From Lentinula raphanica (lineage: Eukaryota; Basidiomycota; Agaricomycetes; Agaricales; Omphalotaceae), in assembly GCA_027919835.1 (NCBI GenBank), contig JANVFP010000027.1, positions 682,001 through 746,000 of the forward strand: a DNA stretch of 64,000 nucleotides. Reading direction: 5' to 3'. Position 1 is the first letter of the stretch; each line of letters starts with the position of its first letter. Made by a program: the position numbers and the translations under genes. The notes below the pieces were generated by a model that saw only the letters and a program-made list of their open reading frames with translations, was not told the origin of the DNA and searched no databases. Of the stretch, positions 1-12,758 are shown piece by piece.

Positions 1-299
1 ATATCAGGGGTGGACCGTTGGATACTCTTAGCAAAAAAGATGGAATTTTCGTCGAAAGCGTATGTGGCGTATCTATTCTCGATAATATAAGGTATTATAT
101 AAGTAGTAAGTACATGCTTGTGACGATTGGAGATCTAGAAGACGATGAATTAGACACTATCAGACACTATCTGGCGATGGGATCATGGTCAAGAAAGTAT
201 CATGTATAGCCGCCTTCATTAGTACATCGTCCATTTCATGATCACTACATTGTTCGTGCTGATGCACCTTTCTGGAACCACAATCACTGATCCTTCCGA

Positions 300-2003
300 C
301 TTTGGAAATCGATGTCGGCTGGCTCCCAGTTGTGCACCTGTCCTCTCGCTGAATACCACTCTTTGCAGACAAAGCAAGTATGATGGGAAGTGAGATTTAG
401 GAACCCTCCCAGTGGACGAGCACATCTAAAATCTACCGAAGATCCTGCGACGACAACGCGGCGTATGCGTTCGTTGGATACAATCCGGATGAGTTATGTG
501 TTTGATAATAATATCGCATACCATAACTGTGACCAACTGAAAGATCTGCAACGAATGGGTTGTAGTCACAATGCTTGGTCTGGTGAGGTATTGGCCAGGA
601 ATAGATGACTGAGTAGAGTTGTATCGCGGCGTGGACATGGAGCGAATATTATGAGAAATTTTTCGATCGGACGGGCACATTTGGAATCCACCGAAGACGC
701 TGCGACGGTAACTCGGTGAACGCGTTCGTCGTTGAACCCCGAACCTATCTGGTGGGTTTTGTCTATGTGATCAGATCGCAGACAATGACTGTCCGCTGAG
801 AGCTCTGACAGGGGCCAGTGGTAGTGGTGGTAGTGGGTTTCACCGTTCCTTGTAGTGGGTTCGTGAAGGCCTTGAGTGATGACAGGCAAATTTGAGCGAG
901 TAAAATGAGCTCCAATGGGGAGTGCGGATTCGACTCGAAACACTGACCGAGTAATTACTGGCGGACTTTTTGTTTTTCCACCAAACCGCTCGACAATGAA
1001 ACAATCTGTATTTGACGGGAAAACCCAGTTTCCCTGGTCTCGTGTCCCACATTGCTCGAAGAGCTCAGTAAGACTTTCGGTGCAGCGGGCAGGAAAGCTG
1101 ATTTCAGCCGAATACAGGGTATAGGTTGGAGAGTATGTATCGCTGCAGCTGGAGAATACAGCACGAATAATACAAGGGGCTTTCGAACCTGGCCTCTTCT
1201 CGAGTGCATCAATGGTATTTGGCATGTCATTGAAAGCCTTCTAATGGATGTCGATCGCGATGAGGTTATGGCTCCTAGCTATAAGCCTAAAAGGGAGTGC
1301 ATGCACGCCGGGCAACACCAGCAATCCAATAGATCCTCTCCCTGCTGCTTCCTGGAGGCCTAGGGCGCGGTTATGTTGCCTTCTCCAAAGATCTACAGTA
1401 TTTGCCGATATATTGGACTCCTTCAGGTTGATGTCTACTGGAAAAGACGCAGCTTCGTTTTTGATAAAGTTGCCTACGTAAATAAGTTTCGATTCCAGGT
1501 TGTGAAGGGTGCGTTGGGTTATATCAAGGGTAGAATCATCACAGAAGCCCGAAGTTGGCCAGTTTGAGTGAAACGGTCGGCGGCTTTGAGTGCAATCTGT
1601 GCAGGTGCTCTCAGAATCTTGAAATTCTCAATCCTCTCGAAAGACTCGTCGTCTCCGACTGTCGGGTTCCGTTGACCAGTTCTCCGTCGTTTTCTTGATC
1701 GCTCTCTATGAGATAGCATGTCAGAACCAAGTTATTGATGAAGTCAGACCAATAGCTCACAACCAAAATTTCCGCGGATTCATCTAAAGAAAGGATTGAT
1801 CGATTGGACACCAACCCGCGATCTTGAAGGAAACCGATGGTCATCGCAGCTAGCAGATCATACGCGACACTGGTTTGAACACTACGCTTTCCGTCTTCAT
1901 TCTTGAACGAAGGCTTGTCAATAACTGAGGACGATGTAGCAAGTGCTACCTTAAGCAGAAAACCTCCAAAAGCAGTCGACTTTTGCCCTTTACCTGCTGG
2001 CAT
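300..2003 (-). pseudogene. Decayed Tnp2-type transposase gene copy
   Basis: The minus strand carries a diverged, stop- and frameshift-ridden relative of the intact transposase at 57,189-61,731. Its start (MPAGKGQK, 2003) matches MSAGKGKK of the intact gene. Further in, the stretch with YSPTYTLY, CTESLTELFEQCGT and NTDCFIVE parallels YTYPPTYGK, CTERLTELSEPCGT and HADYFNVEG. KTHQIGSGFNDERVHR parallels KTHQMGLEFNDRLHR. Homology also reaches about 120 bp upstream of the start into presumed 5' leader sequence. Past position 300 the similarity fades, so the 3' half is lost or unrecognisable. No open frame could make a full protein. I did not find terminal repeats. The identification as a decayed paralogue is firm; the exact limits are approximate. 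Confidence 0.75.
414..780. repeat. Internal duplication in the decayed transposase
   Basis: Two stretches, about 414-500 and 672-760, both match the same part of the intact transposase (around 59,940-60,040, the CARPHGGFLDV region). Each starts with a GGACG(A/G)GCACAT-type sequence followed by an ATC(C/T)ACCGAAGA-type sequence. They differ from each other, so the duplication is old, or two decayed copies were joined here. Confidence 0.5.
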
Positions 2004-2466
2004 GTTGACAACACGAAAACCTGATTTTTACATCAAGACGAGGTTGGCCCTAACAGCGGAATTTCGTGTGCTTACCTTTAATCTAGTTTTTCTGCAATGA
2101 GCGGAATAGACAAGGATCGATCATCGATGAGCGTCCGATGAGCGTCCGATGTCCAATACCAATCTGTTGACTTCTTGATTTTGTTCCATTGACACGATGC
2201 ATGTGGCAGCATACTTACCGGTAGCAAAAAGAGGAATCTAAGGACGTAGAAGCCTCAGCTAGGAGGAAGGAAAGTAGGCAATGCATGCCCGAGTATATGT
2301 GTATTTTATATATACACGCTGACAGTTAGGAGCGAATACCTATGTCCATCTAATTAGCCACATTCAAAATACAGCCTCAAGACTCACAGAGTGAGGTGCA
2401 ATGAGCATGCTTGGTCTCTCATTGAAGACTACTCTATGATCCTCATGATCATACTACTTACTACCA
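2004..2466. other. Intergenic: former 5' flank of the decayed transposase
   Basis: The first 120 bp resemble the 5' leader of the intact Tnp2 gene. After that there is only a short GAGCGTCCGAT direct repeat near 2127-2150 and an AT-rich TATATATACA run near 2310. No coding signal is seen. Confidence 0.4.
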
Positions 2467-2758
2467 CCCGTCCAACGGTGTAAGCTGGTGGAGGTATGAA
2501 ACGAAGATGTGAAAAGTGTTGGACACGACTGTCGGCGCATGATGAGGGCGCACGTACGCCGATTTTACACTCAAAGTGGAAGTAGGTTCGCAGCGTCCTA
2601 GTTTTAAAAAAAATACTACTAAAACTAGGACGCTGCGAACCTACTTCCACTTTGAGTGTAAAATCGGCGTACGTGCGCCCTCATCATGCGCCGACAGTCG
2701 TGTCCAACACTTTTCACATCTTCGTTTCATACCTCCACCAGCTTACACCGTTGGACGG
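2467..2758. repeat. Near-perfect long hairpin (foldback element)
   Basis: Two 139-bp arms (2468-2606 and 2620-2758) are reverse complements of each other as far as I can read, around a 13-nt A-rich loop. The sequence TACCA flanks it on both sides (2462-2466 and 2759-2763), which looks like a 5-bp target-site duplication. Diverged single-arm relatives lie near 13,434 and 19,388. The arms encode no recognisable protein; open frames across them mirror each other. It could be a foldback/MITE-type insertion or an RNA-hairpin locus. Confidence 0.8.
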
Positions 2759-3613
2759 TACCATCTCAGTGAGTTCCAAGCTGTTTTATCTGTGACCAGA
2801 ACATTTCGTCATATCATTACCATTGGTCTTTGATGAGGTTTGTTTCAGCATGTTATCGCCCTCTAACCGGGTGTGCAACGAGCAATGAGGAATACGGAAG
2901 AACAGAGGGGACTTAAAGTACTTGTTCGGGAGACTCTGGGGAGACCGGTGAATATAGTGTGTACACGTGTATGTGTTTTGCATCCAGTGATACTTTCCGT
3001 TTACCTCCTTCCGCTTGCAGTACAACCCACACTCGTATGGACAATGACAACGTTTCACAGCCCGTACAGGAGGATGATAGGGAGGATACGATAATTTGGG
3101 CACTTAGTTCTATACAGCAAGTCCAGTGTTTCTCAAAGCTCATGCTCTTGAACAAAAACTCGTTGCGGTCATGGTCAGACTTCGGCGACTGCTCTTAGTT
3201 CAGATTTACTTCACTAGCATACCATACCAACCACTCGTAATCTGGCTATGGAGCAGATGGTGTAGCTGCACACTTCGAAATCTCGAACGGTACGCACAAA
3301 GAACACAAAGGGTCTTTGTCGGAGCTGATCCATTTAATAAGATGTGCGTACATTGATTCCCCTCACATTCTTTTCCTCCTGCCACTCATCGGGTTTTCCC
3401 TAACTTGTTTTCGAACGTGAACGTTCTTCTAGCTCTCTTACACTGTGAGTTATGATTCCGGTTTCTCTTGAACGCTGCTCACTCGCATTCTTTCTTCAGT
3501 ATACTCCAGTATAGCTGTTCCATCAATATTCATCAAAAGTTGCGAACGTTGCCTATCATCGTGAAGCTATCAACTTTGTGCTCCCACACCCATTCTGATC
3601 TTTGAACTTGCAG
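2759..3613. other. Intergenic upstream of the RING gene
   Basis: No convincing gene is seen. The open frames on both strands are short, overlap each other and lack paired splice sites. The last 200 bp are the likely promoter and leader of the gene starting at 3614. Confidence 0.4.
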
Positions 3614-4491
3614 ATGCCAACCGCCGGAAGTTCTACTTCGATCACTAGGGCACGCGGCTCCGCTAACGATCCCCCGTATTCCCCTCCCAAAGTGATCAGA
3701 AAATACGGGACGAAGCATAATAATCGCAAACGCCGTTCGAACCCTACAGCTGCTTCAGTCGACGAGCAGTCTCAACTTTTGCCATGTACCGACCAAGGCA
3801 ATCATTCGCAAAACATATCTGCTTTGGAAAAAGAGCCGATAGACATTTCTGATAGTGAAGATGACGATGGGATTGTATGTTCAGAGAAGGTGCCTCTCAG
3901 TTCATGCGTGCATTGTCTTTGTCACTAATATGTCTTGAAGGCCCCCGTAGTCAGCCCAGACGAAAATATTAAACAAGATCTCCGCAAGACATTGGAAGAA
4001 CTGGCTGTGTGTCTTAGACCAACGCTCGATGCGCAGACGCTAATATGCTTATGATTTGATGATCCTATAGAAGGTGAAAGAACAATTGGCCCTCCTTCGC
4101 GACGCCGCGGAAGAACGCAATACCTGCATCATCTGTTACGACTTAATCAGCGATCCTCGAAGGTCGGCCTTTTTTGTTCATGCAATTGAGCGGTCGTACT
4201 CATATGATCTCCTCTAGTCTTGCCTGCGGCCATGCGTATTGTGCAAGCTGCATCACAAGCTATGCAAAAACTCGCGCCGCCAGGAGACAAAATGCCTACT
4301 GCCCTAAATGTCGGGTGGTGGTCGGTCGCTTCACCCCTATCTTCTCCTATCATATCAAAGACGACGTCGAGACTTTTCGACAGGTTTTTGGAATCGAGGC
4401 GCCTGTCAAGAAAGGTTTGAACTGGCCCAAGAAGTTCAAAACGAAGCTTACATCTCTTCCTTTCCCGCGTGAAAACGATGATAACTACTAA
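3614..4491 (+). CDS. RING-finger protein, probable E3 ubiquitin ligase
   Basis: Four exons join in frame from ATG 3614 to TAA 4491 through short GT-AG introns, roughly at 3873-3940, 4007-4070 and 4162-4216. The N-terminal part is basic and Ser/Pro-rich. It includes an acidic SDSEDDDG stretch that could be a SUMO-interacting or similar short motif. The C-terminal part has a C3HC4-type RING: CIIC, then CGHAYCASC, then CPKC. This gives paired zinc ligands with the histidine in the usual fourth position; the last intron falls between the first and second cysteine pairs. RING proteins of this kind usually bind an E2 enzyme and transfer ubiquitin. The substrate cannot be inferred. The ligand pattern is seen directly; ligase activity is inferred from the family. 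Confidence 0.75.
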
Positions 4492-5617
4492 GTTTCTCTT
4501 GCAATATGGTTTTTTTCCTTCTACTACCTGATGTATCTCGCTAGCTATACCAAGTGTACTGTCCATAGCATCCGCATCACATACTGTATCCGTGTATACT
4601 GTATATATAATATATCTCGTATTCGGAGGAAAGACTTTCTTACGTCCATTGTTTTTCGAATGAGACAACAATGAGTGTAACTGCTAGAAATCTGTGTTTA
4701 AATCTTAGAGGCTATTGGGACAGAGAGGCATCAAAAACGGCAAGTATAGACTTCAGCTTGGACATTGAGTGCTGGTTCACATCCATGACACAAGTGTTTG
4801 CCCCTGCGCGAAGCCAATCCTCTCAACGGCTTGAAAGGAAAGTGCATGGTGATTCATTGAGACTTCCACACCATATCAATCGCTTGAAGGATATGTATGC
4901 CAGAATATTTGGAATGAATTCGGCAGGTTCTCGAAGAAGCTTTGTATGACACTGGACAGGCTACAAACAAGATTGGTACCAAGTCCTATCTCGAGCCCAC
5001 ACCAGCCACTCGTATGCGGGACAGATCAGACCACAGCTACTCGTGTTTGATTATGTATTACACAAGTATTGAGAGTGATTGCGATTGAGGTACTGTCGTG
5101 CACCGTACACGGTTGTGCACGAAACGCGTCAGCGTACCCGAAGATCCAGGGTAAGAACAGTGAGGGATCTCCGGATATAAAACCAGCTGGGTACTTGGAC
5201 GGACGATCGACCTGCCAGAGGCAAGAATCCTTATAAGTAAAAATTTCTGATGTTTCATACTTTTCTTACCATATGGACCTGATACACGATTACCGTACTT
5301 AGCCAGCGTACCGTAGCATAAAAATACTAGATTATTCTCCCCCGAAGAAAAGTCCAAAAGGCTCGAACCCGATCTACGTATCTCCTCTACCTACTTGAAA
5401 GCCGTCCTCGAGTTTTCTAGGTAAATTCTTCTCCTCGAAATCGCCTCGCGTCTATCTGTAACCGGGATAGTAGAGAGGACATATTACAATACATATTATG
5501 CACCTCGTAGGCAGGAAGGAAAAAATACATGCAAACATCCGACACCGTCATTTGGCTCCTAGGCACTGGGTCCAGCTTTTGGTTCAGGAGTTGTTCGTTC
5601 TTGCTTGATCTAAGATA
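4492..5617. other. Intergenic between two genes
   Basis: This holds the 3' flanks of the RING gene (+) and of the coiled-coil gene (-). An AT-rich run with several TATA repeats lies near 4580-4620. A 92-codon open frame at 4671-4949 (+) has no recognised motif and no splice context, so I do not call it a gene. Confidence 0.35.
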
Positions 5618-8600
5618 TTATCTCAGCAGGCACAGGATAAGGAGAGCGCGATAACAGACCTTCGATTTAGGAATCAGCGCATACCTGCGCTTTATCAAGG
5701 GCTGGCGCATGTTAACGTTAGTTTGACGAGGATCTTTGTCGGAACCACGCGACGGTACCTCGTCTGCGTGTATCGTTTGCGAGAAGACAGCAGTAGCGCT
5801 CGATAGTGAATTGTGACCTTTTGATCTCCTATTGTGCTTGAGAGCAGTAGACGAATCCTGTGTATCGAGTATAAGGTGTGGAACGGAATCAATGAGACAT
5901 GGAGCTTACTACTACAGTTGCCTGTCCAAGTGCGTCTAGAGAGTCTTCGACTTCTTTGGATATTTTCATCTGTGCTTCCTTCAGAGCAACCTATTCATAC
6001 TATTCAAGCGCGAGTTCGATGATCAATTCCAGTAAACGCACAGTTTGAAGCTCATGAGATTTCTGCAAATCAGTATAAACATTCTGAGATAGAGTCAGAG
6101 GAAAGGATTCGACCAATTATTTGCATGACGTACTCTCGAAACTCTTTCCTGTCGATCGTTACGAAGGTCGTCGAGATTTGTCTTGAGGGTTTCTATTTGA
6201 TTCTACCAGTTCCAAATTAATTAGCCTGCGCGACTTAGCATGAAGCGTTTGACTTCACCTCGAGTTTACTTTGCATTTGAATGTAACTTTCGGCTTTAGC
6301 AAGAATTGACGATTCGAGGTTCTGAATTTGAACTCGCTGGGAAACAGATTCATTTTCGAGTGTTTTGCGAGCTGCCTTGATTGTTTGGAAGGAATTAGTA
6401 GGAATCAGTGAATTGACGCGAACATACCTCGTTCAATGTCCGGCAAACTTGATGAGCCTATATTCCAGTTACATATGAATCATAAAGAGTGATAGTTATC
6501 GCACCTGCTTCGTATCGTCAAGCACGAGTTGTAGCTCTGAGTTTTGGTTTTGGGCCACCTTCAGATCTGCTTCAAGCTTAGCTTGCAGAGTGCCATACTT
6601 TTCTTCGTTGACTTGCAGTGTCGTCTTCAGTCGTACCGTCTCCTGACGAACAATACCACACTCTCGACATTTGGCCTGTTGAGGTTTTGAATGAGGACGA
6701 ACATCGAGATAAGACAATGAATGTGTGCACCCGATATACAGCCCTGAGGATTTTCACTATGCATGTTCTCGAATAGAGTTTGTGGTACGCGACCGCCTTT
6801 TCGTCTCTTAATAAGATCAATTCTGAGTCTTTTCGAATGTTTACGTCCGTCAAGATCTGGATTGAGGCTTGTAGTTCCGACTTCTGATTAGACAGTTCAA
6901 GCATTCCTCGTCTAGCCGCTGCAAGTTCGAGTTGTCGGACTTCAAGTTTCCTCTCAATGATGGACAATTCGTGTCGAGTCTGCTTGAGGATCACTTCTTT
7001 ATGTTGGAGAATTTGACATTTAGCCTATTCAAGATAACATGAATAAGACGACGGAGGTTATACAACAGATATGCAGACCGATAGTAAATGTTTGAGAACA
7101 ATGATTGTGATTATCTTCAAACCAAGTGTGCGTCGAATGCCCGAGAGTTCCTCAGTCAAGGTCGTAAGCTTCGCGGTCTTGTCCTACGTGGTCGATTTAT
7201 GATAAGAGAAAAGCAGGTTGGATGTCAGATTTGCGTACTTGGAGTTCCTCCAGGCTTGCGTCTTCTACAGGCGCAATGGATACTTGAAGGCCTACGTCTC
7301 GAGTCAAGGCCGTAAGTTTCGCGGTCTTGTCCTGCGTAGTCGATTTATGATAAAAGAAAAGCAGGTTGGACGTCAGATTTGCGTACTTGGAGTTCCTCCA
7401 GGCTTGCATCTTCTACAGGCGCAATAGATACTTGAAGGCCTACGTCTCGAGTCAAGGCCGTAAGTTTCGCATTCTTGTCCTACGTAGTCGATTTATGATA
7501 AAAGAAAAGCAGGTTGGACGTCAGATTTGCGTACTTGGAGTTCCTCCAGGCTTGCATCTTCTACAGGCGCAATAGATACTTGAAGGCCTACGTCTCGAGT
7601 CAAGGCCGTAAGCTTCGCGGTTTTGTCCTACGTGGTTGATTTATGATAAGAGAAAAGCAGGTTGAATGTCCGATTTGCGTACTTGGAGCTCCTCCAGGCT
7701 TGCATCTTCTACAGGCACAATAGATACTTGGAGGCCTACATCTCGGCTACTCGGAGGCTTGATGAGCTCTCGCCACTTGATTGCTTCTGATCTTTCGTCC
7801 TCACGAGCTTGTAAAAGCTCCTGTACATTGTTCGTATGCCTGACAAGATTGAGTATACTTCGGATTTCTTACCTGAAACTCGCGTTTCAACGCATCGATT
7901 TCGCATCTCTGAGCTTGAAGCACTCCGGACATTTCCATCTCAAATACCGCAGGTTTATCAGTCTCTTCCTGTGTCAATGATTCAGTTGATAGTTCAGCGA
8001 AAAGAATGAGGTAACGTGCATGGAGCTTAATTACAGGCTCTGAAATTTGACTCTGATGAACATTGTGTTCGATTGCGAAGTCTTGGACCGCGACCGCGTT
8101 CTCTGTTTGCGAGTTGAGCGAGGGAACATCTTCCTGGTAATCATGGAATCAGGAATTGATATTGAAAATATTCAATCATCGCAAGCAAAAACCTCGAGTT
8201 GATCTGTCTCGTATCCGTTCACGTACGGTGCATTCTGTGTAACTTCTTGGTCATCCTGTGCAATATTCAAGTGGGCGAAATTTTCCTATATCATTGTCAG
8301 AAAAAGACATGGCAATCCCTTATAATCGATAAAGGCACCTCAAGATCGTGCTCGAATCGAAACTCTTGTTTCAATAGGTCCAGTTCGGGCTCCGGTCTAG
8401 ATTTTTGCTCGTCTTCCTCTATCTGAAGACTTTGGAATTTTGTCATGGCGTCCTCTGTTTCCCAGCGTACAAGTTTGTCATCTGAACAATTGTCCTTCAT
8501 CATCACAATCAGCTGCAACCTATTGGCGATATTAGCTGCAGACGTACTCTCAGACTCGTAGAGCCGATAGAGCGGGAGCGACGAGCTTGTGATTGTTCCG

Positions 8601-11600
8601 AGCTCGAGATTTTCAATTGGAACTCCTGCGACTTCAACCGCTCTGCATTTCCTTCCTCGGAGTCGATACTGCTGCCCATGCTGTGATTATCTTCAGTCAC
8701 CGTCGTCAGACGGTGACTTCTTGATGCTAGCGTAACCTAGTAGGAATAAGTGTCACCAATGTAATCACAGAGGGTTCGGATAGTATTACCTCCGACTCTT
8801 CTTCTACATTGTTGCCTGAGTGTTCGACTCCAAAGAGGTGGTTTGCGAGTGGCTGTGCATACGTCTTTTTGTGGGACCAAGAAAAAGGCAAAACGACGCA
8901 CTGGAGATTTCGGCTTTGATCTTGAGGTATTGTTCAATAGCTCAGACTCCAGCCATGTTCTCCAAGTTTCTTTCTCTCGGCACTCTTTCTCTGTCTGGAT
9001 ACCTACATCTCGCATTGTCTCGCTCGACTCCAATGTTCCGCTGGAGTATACCCATTCCGAGTCGACCTAAAGAGTCATATGAGCAACACTCGTATGCCTC
9101 TGATCACGCCTCAACCATTCACCTGTTTCTCTCTGGCGTTTCTTTCACCTCGTCCTGGACATTCGCCATTATACTGCAGTACCTCGACTCGTGGACATTC
9201 CCGTTCAATATTTTGCCCCATGAGTGTCCCTTTTTCCTGATATCCGCCCGTCTCACCCGTAGTAATGGTTGCCGTTTTCTGCTGGGTTGTTGATTAAAAA
9301 CTCAGTCAAAGTCGAAGAGACTTACTAGATAATCAAGCATGTTCGGCGGTCGTTCTTCTGCCTTTGACCAGACCAACTCGAGATGCTCCTTGACTAAGGC
9401 TTGAACAGGCACTTGGGTCTTCTCATTAAACGCCGTTTGGACGGTATTGAGGGAAGATTGCAGGCAATCATTCGTATCCCGAAGAATTTGCATCTGACGC
9501 GAGCTTTCCTGCAGAGAGTTCTCGGTATTCAACTTCGCTTGTTGTGCGATATCAAGCTCCCAGTTCTTCAAGAACTCAAATTCCTACAAAGATTGAGCTT
9601 TGCCAATTTCATAAGATGGCGGCTCACCACAAATCGAGCCAAGATATTTTCCACTTCATGCTGTTTCATTCCCAGAGAATTGCTGAGTTCGTTGAGCTGC
9701 CATTCCATTAAGTTTATCTTTGCACTGGCACGATTGTCCAAGTCGGCTGCCATTGATCTGAGGCCCTCCAGCTCCATGAACCTAGACTGAACGGCGAAAC
9801 AACGAGTAAGAATGAAGCCATTGAATGCATCACTTTCGTATATACTGACCTTTAGCTCTGCGTCTTTCATTTCATTTGCTTGTCTCAGTGAACATATTGT
9901 TGCGTTGAGATGAGATTCCATGTGCATCGCAGCTGATCTGAGTTCCTCGAGCTCGATTGACAATGACTGAAGAGTAGTGCTTGAGTATGAGGGTTAATCG
10001 TCGCTTCGGTGATGACTGACATGGAGCTTCGTGTCTTTTAGTACCTGCACATTTTCTGCGTAAGACGCCAGCATGGCTTTGTAAGAGTCGCAGTTCGGAC
10101 AGCTTTCAGCGCCTTCAGGGTCCTTCGCTTGCATATTTTCCCCACGAGACGCCAGCATCAAGTTGTGAGAGTCGCAGTGGAGACAGCTTGTGGCGCCCTC
10201 CAAGTCCTCTTTTTGACGACTTTTGGTCTGCTCCATAACCTTAATTGTTGATCGGAGCTTGGCGTTATCCTATGGAACTTCATCAGCCACAGGTATGACA
10301 AGTTCTAATGTTTTACCTCTCGAAGTTTGTTTGCTACTGCAGCTTCTGCGCATTTGCCATCCTTCAATGCAGTAAAAATGACAACATTAAACCGTTTTCA
10401 ATTCACAGGACATATTTGATACTGACATTTGCTAGATCAACTGCCTCATACAACTTTTGGATTTCCTGTCGGGCTAGAAAGAGTTCGTTGGCAGCAACTA
10501 CCGACGAGTTTTCTAATCCTGTTATCTGTACCCTGAGGGCTGCAAGCTCCTAATGGAGGGTCAGAAAATTATTCGGGAGTCATTGCGACACCCACCTCTG
10601 AGCTTCTTGTTGCTGACGCTTTAGCCGATTTCAAGGATGATTCGAGCGAGGCGTTACTCCTTTCGATACCTTCTAATTCTTGTATTTTGTTTTGCAGCGT
10701 TTGTATATCGGCAATCTTCAGCTGGTCGTGAGATTAGCCAAAAATTCGCGCAAATCAGCTAGTATCATTATACCTTCAGCACGTTTTCTCTAGCACGCAG
10801 AGTTTGGATGGTCGCTTCCCTGTCCTTAATGTGACATTTCGTCATGCATAGAACTAAACGGTCTGAGCTCTGACTCACCCTTAACGTTTTCTGTAACTCG
10901 ACTTTCTCGGTGTTCAAACCTTTCAAAGAAGCTTCAAGTGTCTCCTTTTCTAGTATTCCCTTTTTCGCGTCCGACGCTTGATTTTGCTAGGACGCGTCGA
11001 AGATATTAATCTGACTGACATTGATAAATCAACTCACGATTCTTTTCTGGTAATTTGTCAGGCGAGAATTCAAAGCCTCTTGTTGAGTTTTCGATGCCTT
11101 GAGGCTGTCATTTTGTATCTTGATGACGTTCTGCAGAGCCTGCTTGTCGCCCTTTCCATACTGTTAGTACCGGAGCAGACCTGTGTATAATTTGCTCACC
11201 GATAACTTCTGCACCTCTTCCTCTAATCCTTTATTTTGCTGTAAGAGTGTGTTCTTTGCACGAATATCTTTATCGATTGTGTACTGAAGATTCATAGTCA
11301 TGAATACCGGCGAATGGGCGGTTTCGTGTACTAACCTTCGCTTTTTCCAAATCACTCGCAAGTTTTTTGCTGTTTTCTTTCTCCTTCTGCAAGATAAGTT
11401 AATTCTACTGGAAGGGAAATCAGCAAAATACCGAGCTTACGCTGGTGCAAGTACTCATATATGATATCGTGTCGATCAATTCACTTTTTTCTCTGCGCGT
11501 TATCACTCGCTCCAACTATGCAAGGTCAACCTCCAGTCATAGCTCCAGCAGTATCACCCACATGAAGTTCGCGAATCTCCTGATCTAAATCTTGGATTTC

Positions 11601-12343
11601 TTCTTTTAAATCTGATACATTACTTTCGGCTTTGAGACGTTCATTTTCCTCTTTCGCAGTACGGAGATCGTATAGCTCTCGTTGTATATCCGTGTGCTTC
11701 TGAGATCGGAATGTATCAGTAGCGCGATGACCATTGAAGAACAGAACATTACTTTGAGATGCACCTCCAACTCACGCTTAAGCTGTTCCAAGCCAGCCAA
11801 GATAGTATCGAAGTCGGTTTGAATCGAGCTTTTTCCGTCGTCGCAAGTACTAGGTTGTTCAATCGATGGTGCTTCGAGCCTTGATTGCGCGAGGGTCCGA
11901 ACAAGATCCTTGAAATGGGTCGGTGTGTCAGGTGAGTACACTACCATACAAGTGATATGTGCAATCACTTACATTGATGATGTTCCTCTCCTTCTCCTAA
12001 CGAAAGGTGATAAAGGTGATACGTCAACAGCTATAGCATGTAGTAATGTTACTATGAGCTCACCGTGTGTGCCACTGTAGGATTCGAGATAGGAACCAAT
12101 CGAACTTTCTGTATCTAGCATGAATAATACGTCTGAGATTTGAACTCTACACGTACTGGATGCTCTGCGTCATCTGAGATATTCATGTTCGCTGAAAGCC
12201 TTCGCTTCATCCTTGATGTATGTGAACAAGGTGTTCAAAGCACCGGCCCGCGATAACCACCTGAACACACGCGCATCAATGTCTTTTCTTGTTTTTTTTA
12301 TCAATGATCGCTCATCAGCCGCTCGTCGGGACCGAAGTTCCAT
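5618..12343 (-). CDS. Large multi-exon coiled-coil protein
   Basis: A chain of many short exons reads through GT-AG introns of about 45-70 bp from ATG 12,343 (MELRSRRAADERSL) to a probable stop near 5618. Most exons encode charged heptad-like sequence rich in E, K, Q and L, for example the exons around 6578-6990, 9302-9960 and 11,606-11,890. Such proteins are generally long dimeric rods acting as tethers or scaffolds. No motor, SMC head or membrane segment is visible, so I do not assign a family. Two local expansions stand out: a tandem exon-intron array at 7184-7682, and a doubled CxxCDS-containing segment near 10,040-10,210. Several exons begin with an AKC-type sequence, suggesting that the gene grew by exon duplication. 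Individual exon borders and the 3' end are approximate. Confidence 0.6.
7184..7682 (-). repeat. Tandem 148-bp exon-intron units
   Basis: Four 55-bp introns (7184-7238, 7332-7386, 7480-7534, 7628-7682) alternate with three 93-bp exons. Each intron starts GTACGC and ends in AG on the minus strand. Each exon encodes the same 31 residues, beginning DKTAKL or DKNAKL and ending SLEELQ. The 148-bp period is not divisible by three, but the spliced 93-bp unit is. The exon upstream (just above 7683) carries the parental version of the second part (RDVGLQVSIVPVEDASLEEL). Confidence 0.85.
10040..10210 (-). repeat. Doubled CxxCDS segment inside the coiled-coil gene
   Basis: One exon contains two copies of a segment of about 30 residues built on (C)xxCDSxxxMLAS-ENxQ: CLHCDSHNLMLAS and CPNCDSYKAMLAS. 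The paired CxxC could bind metal if two copies or chains come together, but two CxxC sites alone do not prove a zinc fold. Confidence 0.6.
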
Positions 12344-12758
12344 TCCAAATATATCTATAACCGCTAGCAAATAGATCCAGATGAAGGTCTATCTTCGACT
12401 CCGTCGACGGAGTGCTAAGTGGGGTATGTAGTCGGGGGTATGTAGTCGGGGGTATGTAGTCGGGGGTATGTAGTCCGTATGTATGTAAAACTTTGGGGTA
12501 ACACGTATCGATATATGCGAAACGTCCGTGTTTTTTAACTGTGCGACTAGCCTGGGGGAAGGATAAAAATCTATATTATGCTTCCCATACTCTCTCCCTC
12601 AGTCTAGGCGTCAGGGCAAAATCAAGCCCCTTTCCAAGCGTAACCTCTCTATGACCTGTAGCTGAACTTGAGCGGTGGCCCGAGTGCTCCTCTTCACCAA
12701 CACCCGGGAGTTCGTGTGAGTGCCTGGTGAGAATCAATATGTCCGAAGTGATGTCGTG
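12344..12758. other. Promoter side of the coiled-coil gene
   Basis: Intergenic DNA holding the short tandem array at 12,421-12,476. No gene is seen. It contains the upstream region of the minus-strand coiled-coil gene. Confidence 0.35.
12421..12476. repeat. 14-bp minisatellite
   Basis: About four copies of GTATGTAGTCGGGG lie in tandem, about 80 bp upstream of the coiled-coil gene start. Confidence 0.85.

Noticed and set aside
4671..4949. 92-codon plus-strand frame after the RING gene
   Set aside because: No motif, no splice partners and no promoter signal; it could be chance.
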